Part shown: one piece after another, positions 9,640-18,119 of the stretch | How positions within the stretch are numbered: position 1 is the stretch's first letter | Layout of the letters: each line of letters starts with the position of its first letter | Assembly: GCF_016653405.1 (NCBI RefSeq) | Contig: NZ_NHSN01000017.1 | Location: 1 to 64,000, forward strand | Source of the DNA: Halorhodospira halophila | GTDB lineage: Bacteria; Pseudomonadota; Gammaproteobacteria; Nitrococcales; Halorhodospiraceae | Reading direction: 5' to 3' | DNA length: 64,000 nucleotides | The notes under the pieces: model-generated | What the model was told of the DNA's origin: nothing | The model's database searches: none | What the model saw: only the letters and a program-made list of their open reading frames with translations | Position numbers and translations under genes: made by a program

Positions 9640-10434
9640 CTACCGGGCCGGGTAGGTCCGCGCCAGGAAACGCTCCACGGCAGCCGCGAAGGCCTCGGGC
9701 TGCTCGGCGTGCAGCCAGTGACCAGCGCCCTCCAGGGCCTCGAACTCGGCCGCCGGAAAATACCCGGCCGCGGCATCCCGGTGCCGGACCGGGTCGAAGT
9801 AGTCAGAGGCCGTTCCATAGAGGAACAGTGCCGGGCCGTCATAAGTACCCGCCAGATCCGGAAAACCCTGTATATCCGGCACCGCCTCGGCGAGGAGCTG
9901 CAACGGGATACGCCACTGGTAACCACCCCCGGCGGCAGGGACCAGGTTGGTCAGCAGGAACTGGCGGACCGCCGGCGACGTGATCTCGGCCGCCAGGGCG
10001 GCATCCACCTCGCGCCGACTGGCGGCCCCGGCCACATCGACCCGTTGCAGGGCGGCGATCACGGTGGCGTGCTCGTGCCGGTAGGCCACCGGAGCGATGT
10101 CTGCGGCGACCACCGCCGCCACCCGCCGAGGCCGGGTCAGGGCGAGGGTCATGGCCACCTTGCCGCCCATGGAGTGGCCCAGCACGGCCACCCGCTCAAC
10201 ACCCTCGCGATCGAGCAGCGCCTCCACATCGGTGGCCAGTGCCGGGTAGTCCATGCCCGGCCGATGCGGTGACCGGCCGTGGTTGCGCAGATCCGGGGTC
10301 AACACCCGGTAGTCAGCGGCGAAGCGGCGGGTGAAGCGGTTGAGGTTGCCGCCACTGCCGTAGAGGCCGTGGAGCAGGAGCAGCGGCGCCCCCGCACCGC
10401 GGGTGGTCAGGGAGAGTTGCACCGGTTCGCGCAT
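9640..10434 (-). CDS. Alpha/beta-fold hydrolase (YbfF-like esterase)
   Basis: A 264-residue cytoplasmic hydrolase of the alpha/beta fold. It shows the oxyanion region LLLHGLYGSGGN (19-30), the nucleophile elbow GHSMGG with Ser88 (86-91), a probable acid residue in LFLYGTASDYFD and the C-terminal histidine in GAGHWLHAEQPEAF. The overall pattern resembles E. coli YbfF and related acyl-CoA or carboxyl esterases; the substrate cannot be read from sequence. GAGGTCC precedes the ATG. It lies 15 bp after the glutamate dehydrogenase stop, so it is probably cotranscribed with it. Confidence 0.85.
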   Translation of the reverse strand: MREPVQLSLTTRGAGAPLLLLHGLYGSGGNLNRFTRRFAADYRVLTPDLRNHGRSPHRPGMDYPALATDVEALLDREGVERVAVLGHSMGGKVAMTLALTRPRRVAAVVAADIAPVAYRHEHATVIAALQRVDVAGAASRREVDAALAAEITSPAVRQFLLTNLVPAAGGGYQWRIPLQLLAEAVPDIQGFPDLAGTYDGPALFLYGTASDYFDPVRHRDAAAGYFPAAEFEALEGAGHWLHAEQPEAFAAAVERFLARTYPAR

Positions 10435-10449
10435 AGGACCTCGTATGAT

Positions 10450-13400
10450 TCAGGACTCGGGGAGACGGCGGGCATCGCCCACCTGGACCAGCGCCTTGAG
10501 CTCCTGGACGGCCACGGCCAGGACGGCGCCGCCCGGCGCCGCGCTCTGCTGCACCTCGGCCAGCACGGTCTGCAGGCGCTCCAACGCCACGCGCCGCTCG
10601 CCCAGGAAACCGTCGACGGCCGCCGGATCGGCGCCGCGGGTCGCCACCAGCTGCGCCGTCAGGCCGCGCAACTGGAGATCGTAATCCGCCACCAGCCCCT
10701 CGCGGAAGCGCACCTGCCAACCGTCATGGGCCTCGAGCCGCTCCAACCGCCGACGCAGACCCGCCAGGCCGAGGCCCTCGACCAGACGGAAGTGGCTGGC
10801 TGCGATGGCCAGGATGTCGGCCCCGGTGGATTCTGCCACCTTCACCCAGTCCAGCGCCGGGTAGAGCTCGGGCAGGGTCGCCATCCGCCGCGCCAGCCCC
10901 GGCGGCAGGCCGGCCTGCTCGAGCCGCTTTCCCTCGGCCGCCAGAGCCTCCGCCCGAGCGGCGGGCAGCAGATCGCTGAGGTGCTCGTTGAGCCGCTGCA
11001 GGCTCGGCCGCACGCGAGATACCGCAGCCGCGGCGCCGCCCTCGGCGTCCCCGAGCCCGGCACCGAGGTTGCGCAGCAGCCACAGCGTCGCGTGCTCGTG
11101 GAGTTCTCGCACCCCCTGGAGCAGGCCGGTGACCACGCCGTGGTCCACCTCGCTCGCCCGCGCCTCGACACCCTCCCAGGCGGCGTCGAGCGCGAACATC
11201 GCCTCGGCCACGAACCACGCCCGCACCACCTCCGCCACCTCGCAGCCCGAGCGCGCGGCCAGCCGCGCGCAGAAGGTCTCGCCCATGCGGTTGACCACCC
11301 GGTTGGCGGCGGCGGTGGCCACCAGTTCCCGGCGCAGACGGTGGCCGCGGACGCGCTCGGCGTAACGCTCGCCGAGCGCCGGCGGGAAGTAGTCGAACAG
11401 CAACGGCTCCATGAACGCCTCACCGGGCAGCGCCGAGGCGCGCAGTTCGCGCTGGACGACGATCTTGGCGTAGGCCAGTAGTACCGCCAGTTCGGGCCGC
11501 AGCAGCCCCAACTCCCGCGCGGCCCGCTCGGCCAGTGCCTCATCGTCGGGCAGCCCCTCGAGGGTCCGATCGAGAACGCCGTCACGCTCGAGCCGGCGCA
11601 TCAGCTCGGCGTGCTCATCGAGCCGCGCCGTGGCCTCGGCTTCGGCCAGGCTCAGGGCGCCGGCCTGGGCGCGGCAGGTCTCGAGGACCCGTTCCGCCAC
11701 CTCCTCGGTCATTTCCGCCAGAAGCGCATCACGGTGACGGCCGGTGAGTTCGCCGTCGTCGCGGGCTTCGTTAAGCAGGATTTTGATATTGACCTCGTGG
11801 TCGGAGCAGGCCACACCGCCGACGTTGTCGATGGCGTCGGTGTTGATCCGGCCGCCGGCGGCGGCGTACTCCACCCGCGCCGCCTGGGTGAAGCCCAGGT
11901 TGCCGCCCTCGCCCACCACGCGGCAGCGCAGCTGACGCGCGTCGATTCGCACTCCGTCGGTGGCCTTGTCGCCGACCTCGGTGTGGCTCTGCTCCCGGGC
12001 CTTGACGTAGGTACCGATGCCGCCGTTCCAGAGCAGATCCACCGGGGCGCGCAGCACAGCCTGGATGAGCTGGTCCGGGGTCAGCTCAGCGGTCTCAATG
12101 CCGAGCGCCCGGCACGCCTCGGAGGAGAGCGAGACGGACTTGGCACTGCGCGGATAGACGCCGCCGCCGGCGGAGATCCGCGCCGGATCGTAGTCCGCCC
12201 AGCTAGAACCCTCCAGAGCGAACAGCCGCTGACGCTCAGCGTAGGCAAGCGCCGCGTCCGGCTGCGGGTCGATGAAGACGTGCCGGTGGTCGAAGGCGGC
12301 CACCAGGCGGATCTGCTCGGAGCAGAGCATGCCGTTGCCGAAGACATCGCCGGACATGTCGCCGATGCCGACTACTGTCAGAGGCTCGCGCTGGACATCG
12401 CGACCAAGCTCGCGGAAGTGCCGCCGCACCGACTCCCAGGCACCGCGCGCGGTGATGCCCATCGCCTTGTGGTCGTAACCAGCCGAGCCACCCGAGGCGA
12501 AGGCATCGTCCAACCAGAAGCCGTGGGCCGCCGAAACGCTGTTGGCCAGATCCGAGAAGCTAGCCGTACCCTTGTCCGCCGCGACCACTAGATAGGGGTC
12601 GTCACCGTCGTGGCGGAGCACCCCTTCCGGCGGCACCACCCGGCCATCGCGGAGGTTGTCGGTAACCTGGAGCAGCGCCTCGATGTAGGACCGGTAGGCG
12701 TCGCGGACCGCTTCACGCTGCGCCGCCCCGGCGCCGGGCAAATCCTTGACCACGAAACCGCCCTTGGCCCCGACCGGCACGATAGCGGCGTTTTTGACCA
12801 TCTGCGCTTTCATCAGCCCGAGCACCTCACTGCGGAAATCCTCGCGCCGCGTCGACCAGCGCAGCCCGCCGCGGGCCACCTCGCCGCCGCGCAGGTGAAC
12901 CCCCTCGAAGGCCGGGGCATAGACGAAGATCTCCGCCCACGGCACCGGCCGCGGCAGGTCGGGGATACTGGCCGGATGCAGCTTGAGGGCCAGCGGTGCC
13001 CCTGTCGCGGCGGTGTAGTGGTTGGTGCGGGCGGTGGCCTCCAGCGCCGCCAGCAGCTGGCGCAGGATCCGATCCTGATCCAGGCTGGCCACCCCCTGCA
13101 GCGCCTCGCGGATGGCCGCCGCCTCGCCGGCGACCCGCTCGGCGTCGGCGCGTCCGGGGTCGAAGCGGGCGTGGAAAAGGGCCACCAGCAGCGCGGCGAT
13201 GCGCGGATGCGCCGCCAGGGTCTCGGCCATGTAGGCCTGGGAGAAGGTGCTCCCGATCTGACGCAGATAGCGGGCATAGGCACGCAGCACAGCCACCTCG
13301 CGCCAGTCCAGGCCAGCGGCCAGGACCAGGCGATTGAAGCCGTCGCTCTCGGCCGCCTGTGACCAGACGGCGCCGAAGGCGTCGCGGAAACGCTCGCCCA

Positions 13401-15288
13401 CCGCCTGGGGGTCGCACCCCCCCACCCCCTGCCAGCACAGACCGAAATCGTGAATCCAGCAGACCGGAGCACCGGTGGCGGCGACCTCGAAGGGTTGCTC
13501 GTCCACCACCCGCAGGCCCATGTCCTCGAACACCGGCAGCGCGTCGGAAAGGCTGGCCGGGCGTGCCCCGTGGAAGAGTTTGAAGCGCAGCGCCCCAGCA
13601 CCGGCCTCCACGGGCCGGTAGAGGACCATCTGCGGGCCCGCGCCGCGGTTCACGCGCTCGATCCGCTCTACGTCCTGGGCCGCCACCCGGGCGGGCACCC
13701 CCTCCTGGTAGGCCACCGGGAAGGCGTCGGCGTAGCACTGCGCCAGGCGACTGCCCTGTTCCTCGCCGAGCCGCTCGTGCAGAGCCTCCTGCAGGCTGTC
13801 GGCCCACGAGCGCACGGCCTCGGCCAGACGCCCCTCGAGAGCGCACAGGTCGACATCGGGCACGCCGCGCCCGGGCAGGGGCAGGATGAAGCGGATGCGC
13901 GCCAGGAGCGACTCGCCGATCTGGACGCTGAAATCGCTCTCGGGCGCCCCCAGGGCCTGCTCGAGGCGGGCCTGGATGCGCCGCCGATTGGCCGTGTCGT
14001 AGCGCTCCCGCGGGACGTAGACCAGGCAGGAGGCGAAGCGCTGCCAGGGATCGTAGCGCACCAGCAGGCGCACCCGCGGGCGCTCGCGCAGGTGGAGCAC
14101 GGCGCGAGCGATGCGCTCGAGTTCGTCAACCTCGATCTGGAAGAGCTCGTCCCGCGGGTAGGTCTCAAGGATGTTGAGCAGCGCCTTACCGGCGTGACTC
14201 TCGGCCGGGTAACCGGCGCGCTGAAGGACCGTGGCCACCTTGCGGCGCAGCAGCGGAATCTCCTGAGCGCTGCGGTAGTAGGCCGCCGAGGTGTAGAGAC
14301 CCAGGAAACGGTGCTCGCCCACCACCCGCCCCTGCGCATCGAAACGTTTGACCCCGAGGTAGTCCATGGGGCCGGGACGGTGCACCGGCGAGCGGGCGTT
14401 GGTCTGGGTCAGGATCAGCGGCTCGGGCTCCAGTGCGCGCTCCTGCACCTCCGGGGCCAGAGCGGCAAAGCGCAGCGAGGGGGTCGCCGGCGCGTGACGC
14501 AGGATGCCGCAGGCCCGGTCCGGCTCCGGCACCAGGCAGAGGCCGTCGTCGGCCTGCTCGAGGCGGTAGGCCCGGTAGCCGATGAAGGTGAAATGGTGCT
14601 CGGCCGCCCAACGCAGAAAGGCGTCCACCTCGGCCCGGTCTGCGGCGGCGAGCCCGGGTGGCGGACACTCCTGGAGCTCGTCGGCGGCAGCCAGGAGCTG
14701 GCTGCGCATCGCGCGCCAGTCGTCGACAACGGTGGCGACGTCGTCGAGGACGGCCTGCAGTCGCCGATGCAGGGCATCAAGCTCCTCGGGGGCGGTGCGC
14801 CGATCCACCTCGAAGTGCATGAACGCGGTCAGGGGGGCATCCGCGTCGTCCACCGCCGCGACGCCCTCGCCCCCTTCCTGGCGGCGCACGGCGAGCACCG
14901 GGTGGAACAAACGGTGGATGGCGAGCCCCTGCTGCTGCAGGGCCATGGTCACCGAATCGATCAGGAAGGCACGGTCGTCGACGACCAGGTCGACGACGGT
15001 GTGACGGCTCTCCCAGCCGTGCTGCTCCGGGTCCGGGTTGTAGACGCGAATCGCCGCCTGGCCTGGCGGCCGGCGCCCGGCCAGGCGCCAGTGGGCGACG
15101 GCGGCGCCGAGGAGGTCCTCGGGATCCCGATCCTCGAGATCCTCGGCCGCGACCCGGGCGTAATAGCGCGTCACGAAACGCGCCAGATCGTCCGCCTGTT
15201 GTCGGGGCCAGCGCCTGCCGATCCGCTCGCCCAGGCGTCGACGCGGATCGTCGCTGCCGCCGCAACCCCGCTCACCAGCACCGCTCAT
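10450..15288 (-). CDS. gdhB: NAD-specific glutamate dehydrogenase, large (about 180 kDa) class
   Basis: Deaminates glutamate to 2-oxoglutarate with NAD. From the ATG at 15288 it has 1612 residues, like the roughly 1600-residue enzymes of Pseudomonas and Streptomyces. The long N-terminal half holds regulatory domains. The catalytic part contains GEVARGGLRWSTRREDFRSE and VKNAAIVPVGAKGGFVV, typical of the GDH dimerisation and catalytic domain, followed by the nucleotide-binding fold. The frame opens 16 codons earlier, but the 15288 ATG has a better AGAGGGG site. This class is usually catabolic and allosterically controlled, which contrasts with the assimilatory gltBD at 43.9-49.8 kb. Confidence 0.95.
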   Translation of the reverse strand: MSGAGERGCGGSDDPRRRLGERIGRRWPRQQADDLARFVTRYYARVAAEDLEDRDPEDLLGAAVAHWRLAGRRPPGQAAIRVYNPDPEQHGWESRHTVVDLVVDDRAFLIDSVTMALQQQGLAIHRLFHPVLAVRRQEGGEGVAAVDDADAPLTAFMHFEVDRRTAPEELDALHRRLQAVLDDVATVVDDWRAMRSQLLAAADELQECPPPGLAAADRAEVDAFLRWAAEHHFTFIGYRAYRLEQADDGLCLVPEPDRACGILRHAPATPSLRFAALAPEVQERALEPEPLILTQTNARSPVHRPGPMDYLGVKRFDAQGRVVGEHRFLGLYTSAAYYRSAQEIPLLRRKVATVLQRAGYPAESHAGKALLNILETYPRDELFQIEVDELERIARAVLHLRERPRVRLLVRYDPWQRFASCLVYVPRERYDTANRRRIQARLEQALGAPESDFSVQIGESLLARIRFILPLPGRGVPDVDLCALEGRLAEAVRSWADSLQEALHERLGEEQGSRLAQCYADAFPVAYQEGVPARVAAQDVERIERVNRGAGPQMVLYRPVEAGAGALRFKLFHGARPASLSDALPVFEDMGLRVVDEQPFEVAATGAPVCWIHDFGLCWQGVGGCDPQAVGERFRDAFGAVWSQAAESDGFNRLVLAAGLDWREVAVLRAYARYLRQIGSTFSQAYMAETLAAHPRIAALLVALFHARFDPGRADAERVAGEAAAIREALQGVASLDQDRILRQLLAALEATARTNHYTAATGAPLALKLHPASIPDLPRPVPWAEIFVYAPAFEGVHLRGGEVARGGLRWSTRREDFRSEVLGLMKAQMVKNAAIVPVGAKGGFVVKDLPGAGAAQREAVRDAYRSYIEALLQVTDNLRDGRVVPPEGVLRHDGDDPYLVVAADKGTASFSDLANSVSAAHGFWLDDAFASGGSAGYDHKAMGITARGAWESVRRHFRELGRDVQREPLTVVGIGDMSGDVFGNGMLCSEQIRLVAAFDHRHVFIDPQPDAALAYAERQRLFALEGSSWADYDPARISAGGGVYPRSAKSVSLSSEACRALGIETAELTPDQLIQAVLRAPVDLLWNGGIGTYVKAREQSHTEVGDKATDGVRIDARQLRCRVVGEGGNLGFTQAARVEYAAAGGRINTDAIDNVGGVACSDHEVNIKILLNEARDDGELTGRHRDALLAEMTEEVAERVLETCRAQAGALSLAEAEATARLDEHAELMRRLERDGVLDRTLEGLPDDEALAERAARELGLLRPELAVLLAYAKIVVQRELRASALPGEAFMEPLLFDYFPPALGERYAERVRGHRLRRELVATAAANRVVNRMGETFCARLAARSGCEVAEVVRAWFVAEAMFALDAAWEGVEARASEVDHGVVTGLLQGVRELHEHATLWLLRNLGAGLGDAEGGAAAAVSRVRPSLQRLNEHLSDLLPAARAEALAAEGKRLEQAGLPPGLARRMATLPELYPALDWVKVAESTGADILAIAASHFRLVEGLGLAGLRRRLERLEAHDGWQVRFREGLVADYDLQLRGLTAQLVATRGADPAAVDGFLGERRVALERLQTVLAEVQQSAAPGGAVLAVAVQELKALVQVGDARRLPES

Positions 15289-15381
15289 CACCTGCCCCTC
15301 TGTCCGCCAGCCCCCCCACCCCGCGTGGCGCGCCACTCCACTGTAGTGGCTCGGGGGGCACCGCGGCCAGGGAGGCGGCCG

Positions 15382-15846
15382 CTACACCTTGACCTGGGCA
15401 GCGGCCGCCTCGAGGGCGCGGCACAGGGGCCCGGGCAACCGGTGGCGGGGCTCGTAGCTCTCCAGCAGGTTCTTCACCGACAGGCCCAGGGCAACATCGC
15501 CCTCGACGCTAAGCCGCCGGCGGAAGAAGAGCATGTCCGGGTCGGCAGCGCCGCCGGCCAGCGCCAGGAACGCGGCGGCATCTCCACGGATGGTGACATC
15601 CGCCCCAGCGGGCTCGGCCGTGGCCAGTCGTCCATCGCGGAGGGTGAAGCCGTAGGCCAGCCGGGCGTCGGTGACCTCCAACGCCAGCGTCCGGTCGACG
15701 AGGATCTCCAGCTCGCCGTCGGCCAGCGCGTCCGCCAGCACCTGCTGCAGAACTGCCGGCACCACGGCGGCATTGACCGGCCCGGGCACGAAGCGTAGCG
15801 GTGCCAGTAGCAGCGGCAGGGCCTGATCGAGCTGCGGTCTCTTCAT
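15382..15846 (-). CDS. ubiT: UbiT: SCP2-domain accessory factor for anaerobic ubiquinone synthesis
   Basis: Small 154-residue protein with an SCP2 sterol-carrier fold (segments LRFVPGPVNAAVVPAVLQQVL and FFRRRLSVEGDVALGLSVKNLL), thought to bind lipid-like quinone precursors. Its E. coli homologue (YhbT) is needed with UbiU and UbiV for O2-independent ubiquinone synthesis. The ATG overlaps the ubiV stop as ATGA, which supports the start and a functional link. Last gene of the ubiUVT unit; 93 bp of GC-rich sequence with a short palindrome (CCACTGTAGTGG) separates it from the glutamate dehydrogenase start. Confidence 0.9.
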   Translation of the reverse strand: MKRPQLDQALPLLLAPLRFVPGPVNAAVVPAVLQQVLADALADGELEILVDRTLALEVTDARLAYGFTLRDGRLATAEPAGADVTIRGDAAAFLALAGGAADPDMLFFRRRLSVEGDVALGLSVKNLLESYEPRHRLPGPLCRALEAAAAQVKV

Positions 15847-16754
15847 CGGTCTGCCTCCGCCATCCCCGGCTCGGGGGCCTTGCGGGTGTGTCCGGCCTCG
15901 CCCCACCAGTAGCCGTCGCACTGCTGCCCCGGCTCCGGCTCGTGCAGCGTCGCCGGCTCGCCGGCGATCGCGGACCGGAAAGCGGCCACCACCTGGTCCA
16001 TGGCACCGGGGCGTGGTGAAAGGCGCACCGCGCTCACGCCCATCTGCTGCATGTCCGGGATGGCCGGGAGCAGATTGGCGCAGCCCCAGGACTGGGTCTG
16101 GATACCGTTGATGACCAGAAACGGCTCCCCGGCCCGGGTGGTCACCGGCAACCCCTCGGGGTGGTGACCGCAGACAAAGCCGCAGTCGTCCTTGGGGCGG
16201 TCGTAGTGCCGGGCCGAGAAACACCGGGCCGAGAAGGCCAGCGGCTGGCGGCCGTAGGCGAAGACCTCGGTCTCCATGGCTTCGCCGCCGAGTTCGGTGA
16301 GTTCGCCGAGCACCCCGCGCAGGGAGTCACCGGGCAACTCCATGGGCGGCACCCAGCGCACCGCGCCGGCGCGCTGCATGGCACGCAGGGCGCGACCGCT
16401 GTAGAGGTTGAGGGTCGGCCCGGCGACAAAGGGGAGGCCGCGGCGCTCCAGTTCGCTGACCGCGGTGAAGTCGTTGGCTTCGACCCGCAGCTCGCCGTTA
16501 TCGCACAGCCGACGTACCACCGACGCCTCGGAGCGCGCCTCGACGAGGCTCAGGGTGGAGAGCACCACCTCGTGGCCCTCCTCGGCCAGCTCGCGGCCGA
16601 GACCGATCCACTCCTCGGGACGCAGCTCGCGGCGGCGGCCGCAGACTGTCTCACCCAGGTAGAAGGTATCGACCCGCCCGCGCAACCCGTCGTAGAACCG
16701 GCGGATATCGGCCGCCGGCCAGTGGTAGAGAATCGGCCCGATCGCGATCTTCAT
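15843..16754 (-). CDS. ubiV: UbiV: U32-family subunit of the O2-independent ubiquinone hydroxylase
   Basis: Partner of UbiU in hydroxylating the ubiquinone ring without oxygen. It belongs to the peptidase U32 family but acts as an iron-sulfur protein. The 303-residue product keeps four cysteines with the spacing expected for a [4Fe-4S] site: Cys38 (GETVCGRR), Cys178 (SARCFSARH), Cys191 and Cys195 (DDCGFVCGHH). Starts 19 bp after the ubiU stop and overlaps ubiT by 4 bp. Confidence 0.93.
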   Translation of the reverse strand: MKIAIGPILYHWPAADIRRFYDGLRGRVDTFYLGETVCGRRRELRPEEWIGLGRELAEEGHEVVLSTLSLVEARSEASVVRRLCDNGELRVEANDFTAVSELERRGLPFVAGPTLNLYSGRALRAMQRAGAVRWVPPMELPGDSLRGVLGELTELGGEAMETEVFAYGRQPLAFSARCFSARHYDRPKDDCGFVCGHHPEGLPVTTRAGEPFLVINGIQTQSWGCANLLPAIPDMQQMGVSAVRLSPRPGAMDQVVAAFRSAIAGEPATLHEPEPGQQCDGYWWGEAGHTRKAPEPGMAEADR

Positions 16755-16773
16755 CGGCTTGCCCTCTCGCCGG

Positions 16774-17769
16774 TCACTGCCAGTTGCGCTCGTAGGGGCC
16801 GAGGGTGGTGGTGGCCCCCTCGGAGAACTCGCGCAGGGCCGCCACCTGCGCCGGGTCCGGGGTGTAGTCGCCCTCGGCTTCGGGGATGCGGTCGATGAGC
16901 TGTCGCCAGATGCGGGTCACCTTACCCACGTAGGCCGGGCTGCGCTGGCGTCCCTCGATCTTGACCGCGTGGATGCCGGCGCGCTTGAGCCGCGGCAACA
17001 GCTCGGCGGTCTCCAGGCTGGTGGGCGACTCGAAGGCGTGCTCCAAGGCCCCCTCGACGTCGTAGCGCCCCTTGCAGATGGTCGGATAGCCCGCCGGCTC
17101 GTCGGGCGCGAAGCGGTCGATGAGCAGCCCACCGAGCCGCGCCTCGCGGCCCTGGGGGGTCTCCTGCCACTGCACGGCCCACGCCGGCGAGCACGCCCCC
17201 ACGGTATTGGGCGATTCGCCGGTGGCGTAAGAGGAGAGCAGGCAGCGCCCTTCGGCCATGACGCACAGCGAGCCGAAGCCGAAGACCTCGAGCTCGACGT
17301 CGGTATCACCGGCCAGGGCCTCGACCTGCTGGATGGAAAGCACGCGCGGCAGCACGGCGCGGCTGACCCCGTAGCAGCGCTTGTAGAAGTCGAGGGCCTC
17401 GGGGGTGGTCGCCGAGGCCTGGACGGAGAGGTGCAGGCCCAGATCCGGCCACTGTTCAGCGGTGTACTCGAGCAGGCCCAGATCGGCAACGATGACGGCG
17501 TCGGCGCCGATGCGGGCGGCTTCGTCGATGGAGCGCTGCCATTGCGCCCATCCACCGGCCTGGACGTAGGAGTTGACGGCGACGAGGACGCGCACGCCCC
17601 GCTGATGGGCGTGCTCGACGCCCCGTGCGGCCTGCTCCGGGGTAAAGTTGAGCCCCGGGAAGTGGCGTGCGTTGGTCGCATCCCGGAAGCCGATGTAGAC
17701 CGTGTCGGCCCCGTTGTCCACGGCGGCGCGCAGGGCGGTCAGGTTACCGGCCGGGCAGAGCAGTTCCAT
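16774..17769 (-). CDS. ubiU: UbiU: U32-family subunit of the O2-independent ubiquinone hydroxylase
   Basis: Works with UbiV and UbiT to make ubiquinone without oxygen. The 331-residue protein starts MELLCPAGN as U32 proteins do. It has Cys169, Cys176, Cys193 and Cys232, which match the four cluster ligands of E. coli UbiU as I remember them. GGAGGAACC precedes the ATG. In an anaerobic phototroph this would let the quinone pool be made under anoxic light, which is inference. Upstream lie a 9-bp direct repeat and a large inverted-repeat element. Confidence 0.94.
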   Translation of the reverse strand: MELLCPAGNLTALRAAVDNGADTVYIGFRDATNARHFPGLNFTPEQAARGVEHAHQRGVRVLVAVNSYVQAGGWAQWQRSIDEAARIGADAVIVADLGLLEYTAEQWPDLGLHLSVQASATTPEALDFYKRCYGVSRAVLPRVLSIQQVEALAGDTDVELEVFGFGSLCVMAEGRCLLSSYATGESPNTVGACSPAWAVQWQETPQGREARLGGLLIDRFAPDEPAGYPTICKGRYDVEGALEHAFESPTSLETAELLPRLKRAGIHAVKIEGRQRSPAYVGKVTRIWRQLIDRIPEAEGDYTPDPAQVAALREFSEGATTTLGPYERNWQ

Positions 17770-17791
17770 GGGTTCCTCCGTCGCTCACCGA

Positions 17792-17814
17792 CTAACCGAT
17801 GCATTCTAACCGAT
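17792..17814 (-). promoter_or_regulatory. Direct repeat in the ubiU promoter region
   Basis: CTAACCGAT occurs twice (17792-17800 and 17806-17814), separated by GCATT, so the period is 14 bp. On the minus strand a -10-like TAGAAT (17808-17803) sits between and partly within the copies, about 34 bp before the ubiU ATG. That position would suit a regulator binding over the promoter. No clear -35 is visible. Confidence 0.45.
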
Positions 17815-17862
17815 CGCCGGCCTGAGCGAAGCCTGCCGCTACGCCTGAATGGCGCCGAGCCG

Positions 17863-18105
17863 CGCGGATTGCGGGGATGGCCCCTGCCGGGTGCGGCGTC
17901 ATTGAGCGCGCCGAGCAGCGCAGCCGTCGCGGGGGACCAGCGCGAACCTTTGCCGGTTCGCGCTGGTCAGCGAGGTTTTGTCCGAGCGGCGCTTCAGCGC
18001 CGCGATTTAAGCGAGCGGCCCCGCGCCGGTGAGCAGCGCAGGGGACCCCGCAGGGGCGCGCTCGTTCGACGCCGCACCCGGCAGGGGCCATCCCCGCCAT
18101 CCGCG
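17863..18105. repeat. 243-bp element with 38-bp inverted repeats and internal hairpins
   Basis: The gap between lpdA and ubiU (17770-18119) has no gene but holds a highly structured element. Its ends, 17863-17900 and 18068-18105, are inverted repeats matching at 37 of 38 positions; 30 bp are perfect. Nested inside are GAGCGCGCC (17904-17912) pairing with 18055-18063, a perfect 14-bp hairpin (17935-17948 with 17955-17968, loop TTTGCC) and a 7-bp hairpin (17986-18003). GAGCAGCGCAG occurs twice as a direct repeat (17913-17923, 18031-18041). Part of a second copy lies at 2-51. It could be a MITE-like or REP-like element or a structured RNA; no open frame inside looks coding. The rest of the gap shows nothing else besides the ubiU promoter repeat. 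Confidence 0.75.
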
Positions 18106-18119
18106 GCGACGAGCGGTGG

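Noticed and set aside
13450-15798. Plus-strand frame opposite glutamate dehydrogenase and ubiT
   Set aside because: Shadow caused by high third-position GC; it crosses a gene boundary and has no domain.
17863-18105. Insertion sequence with a transposase
   Set aside because: The inverted repeats resemble IS ends, but the 167 bp between them encodes no transposase.
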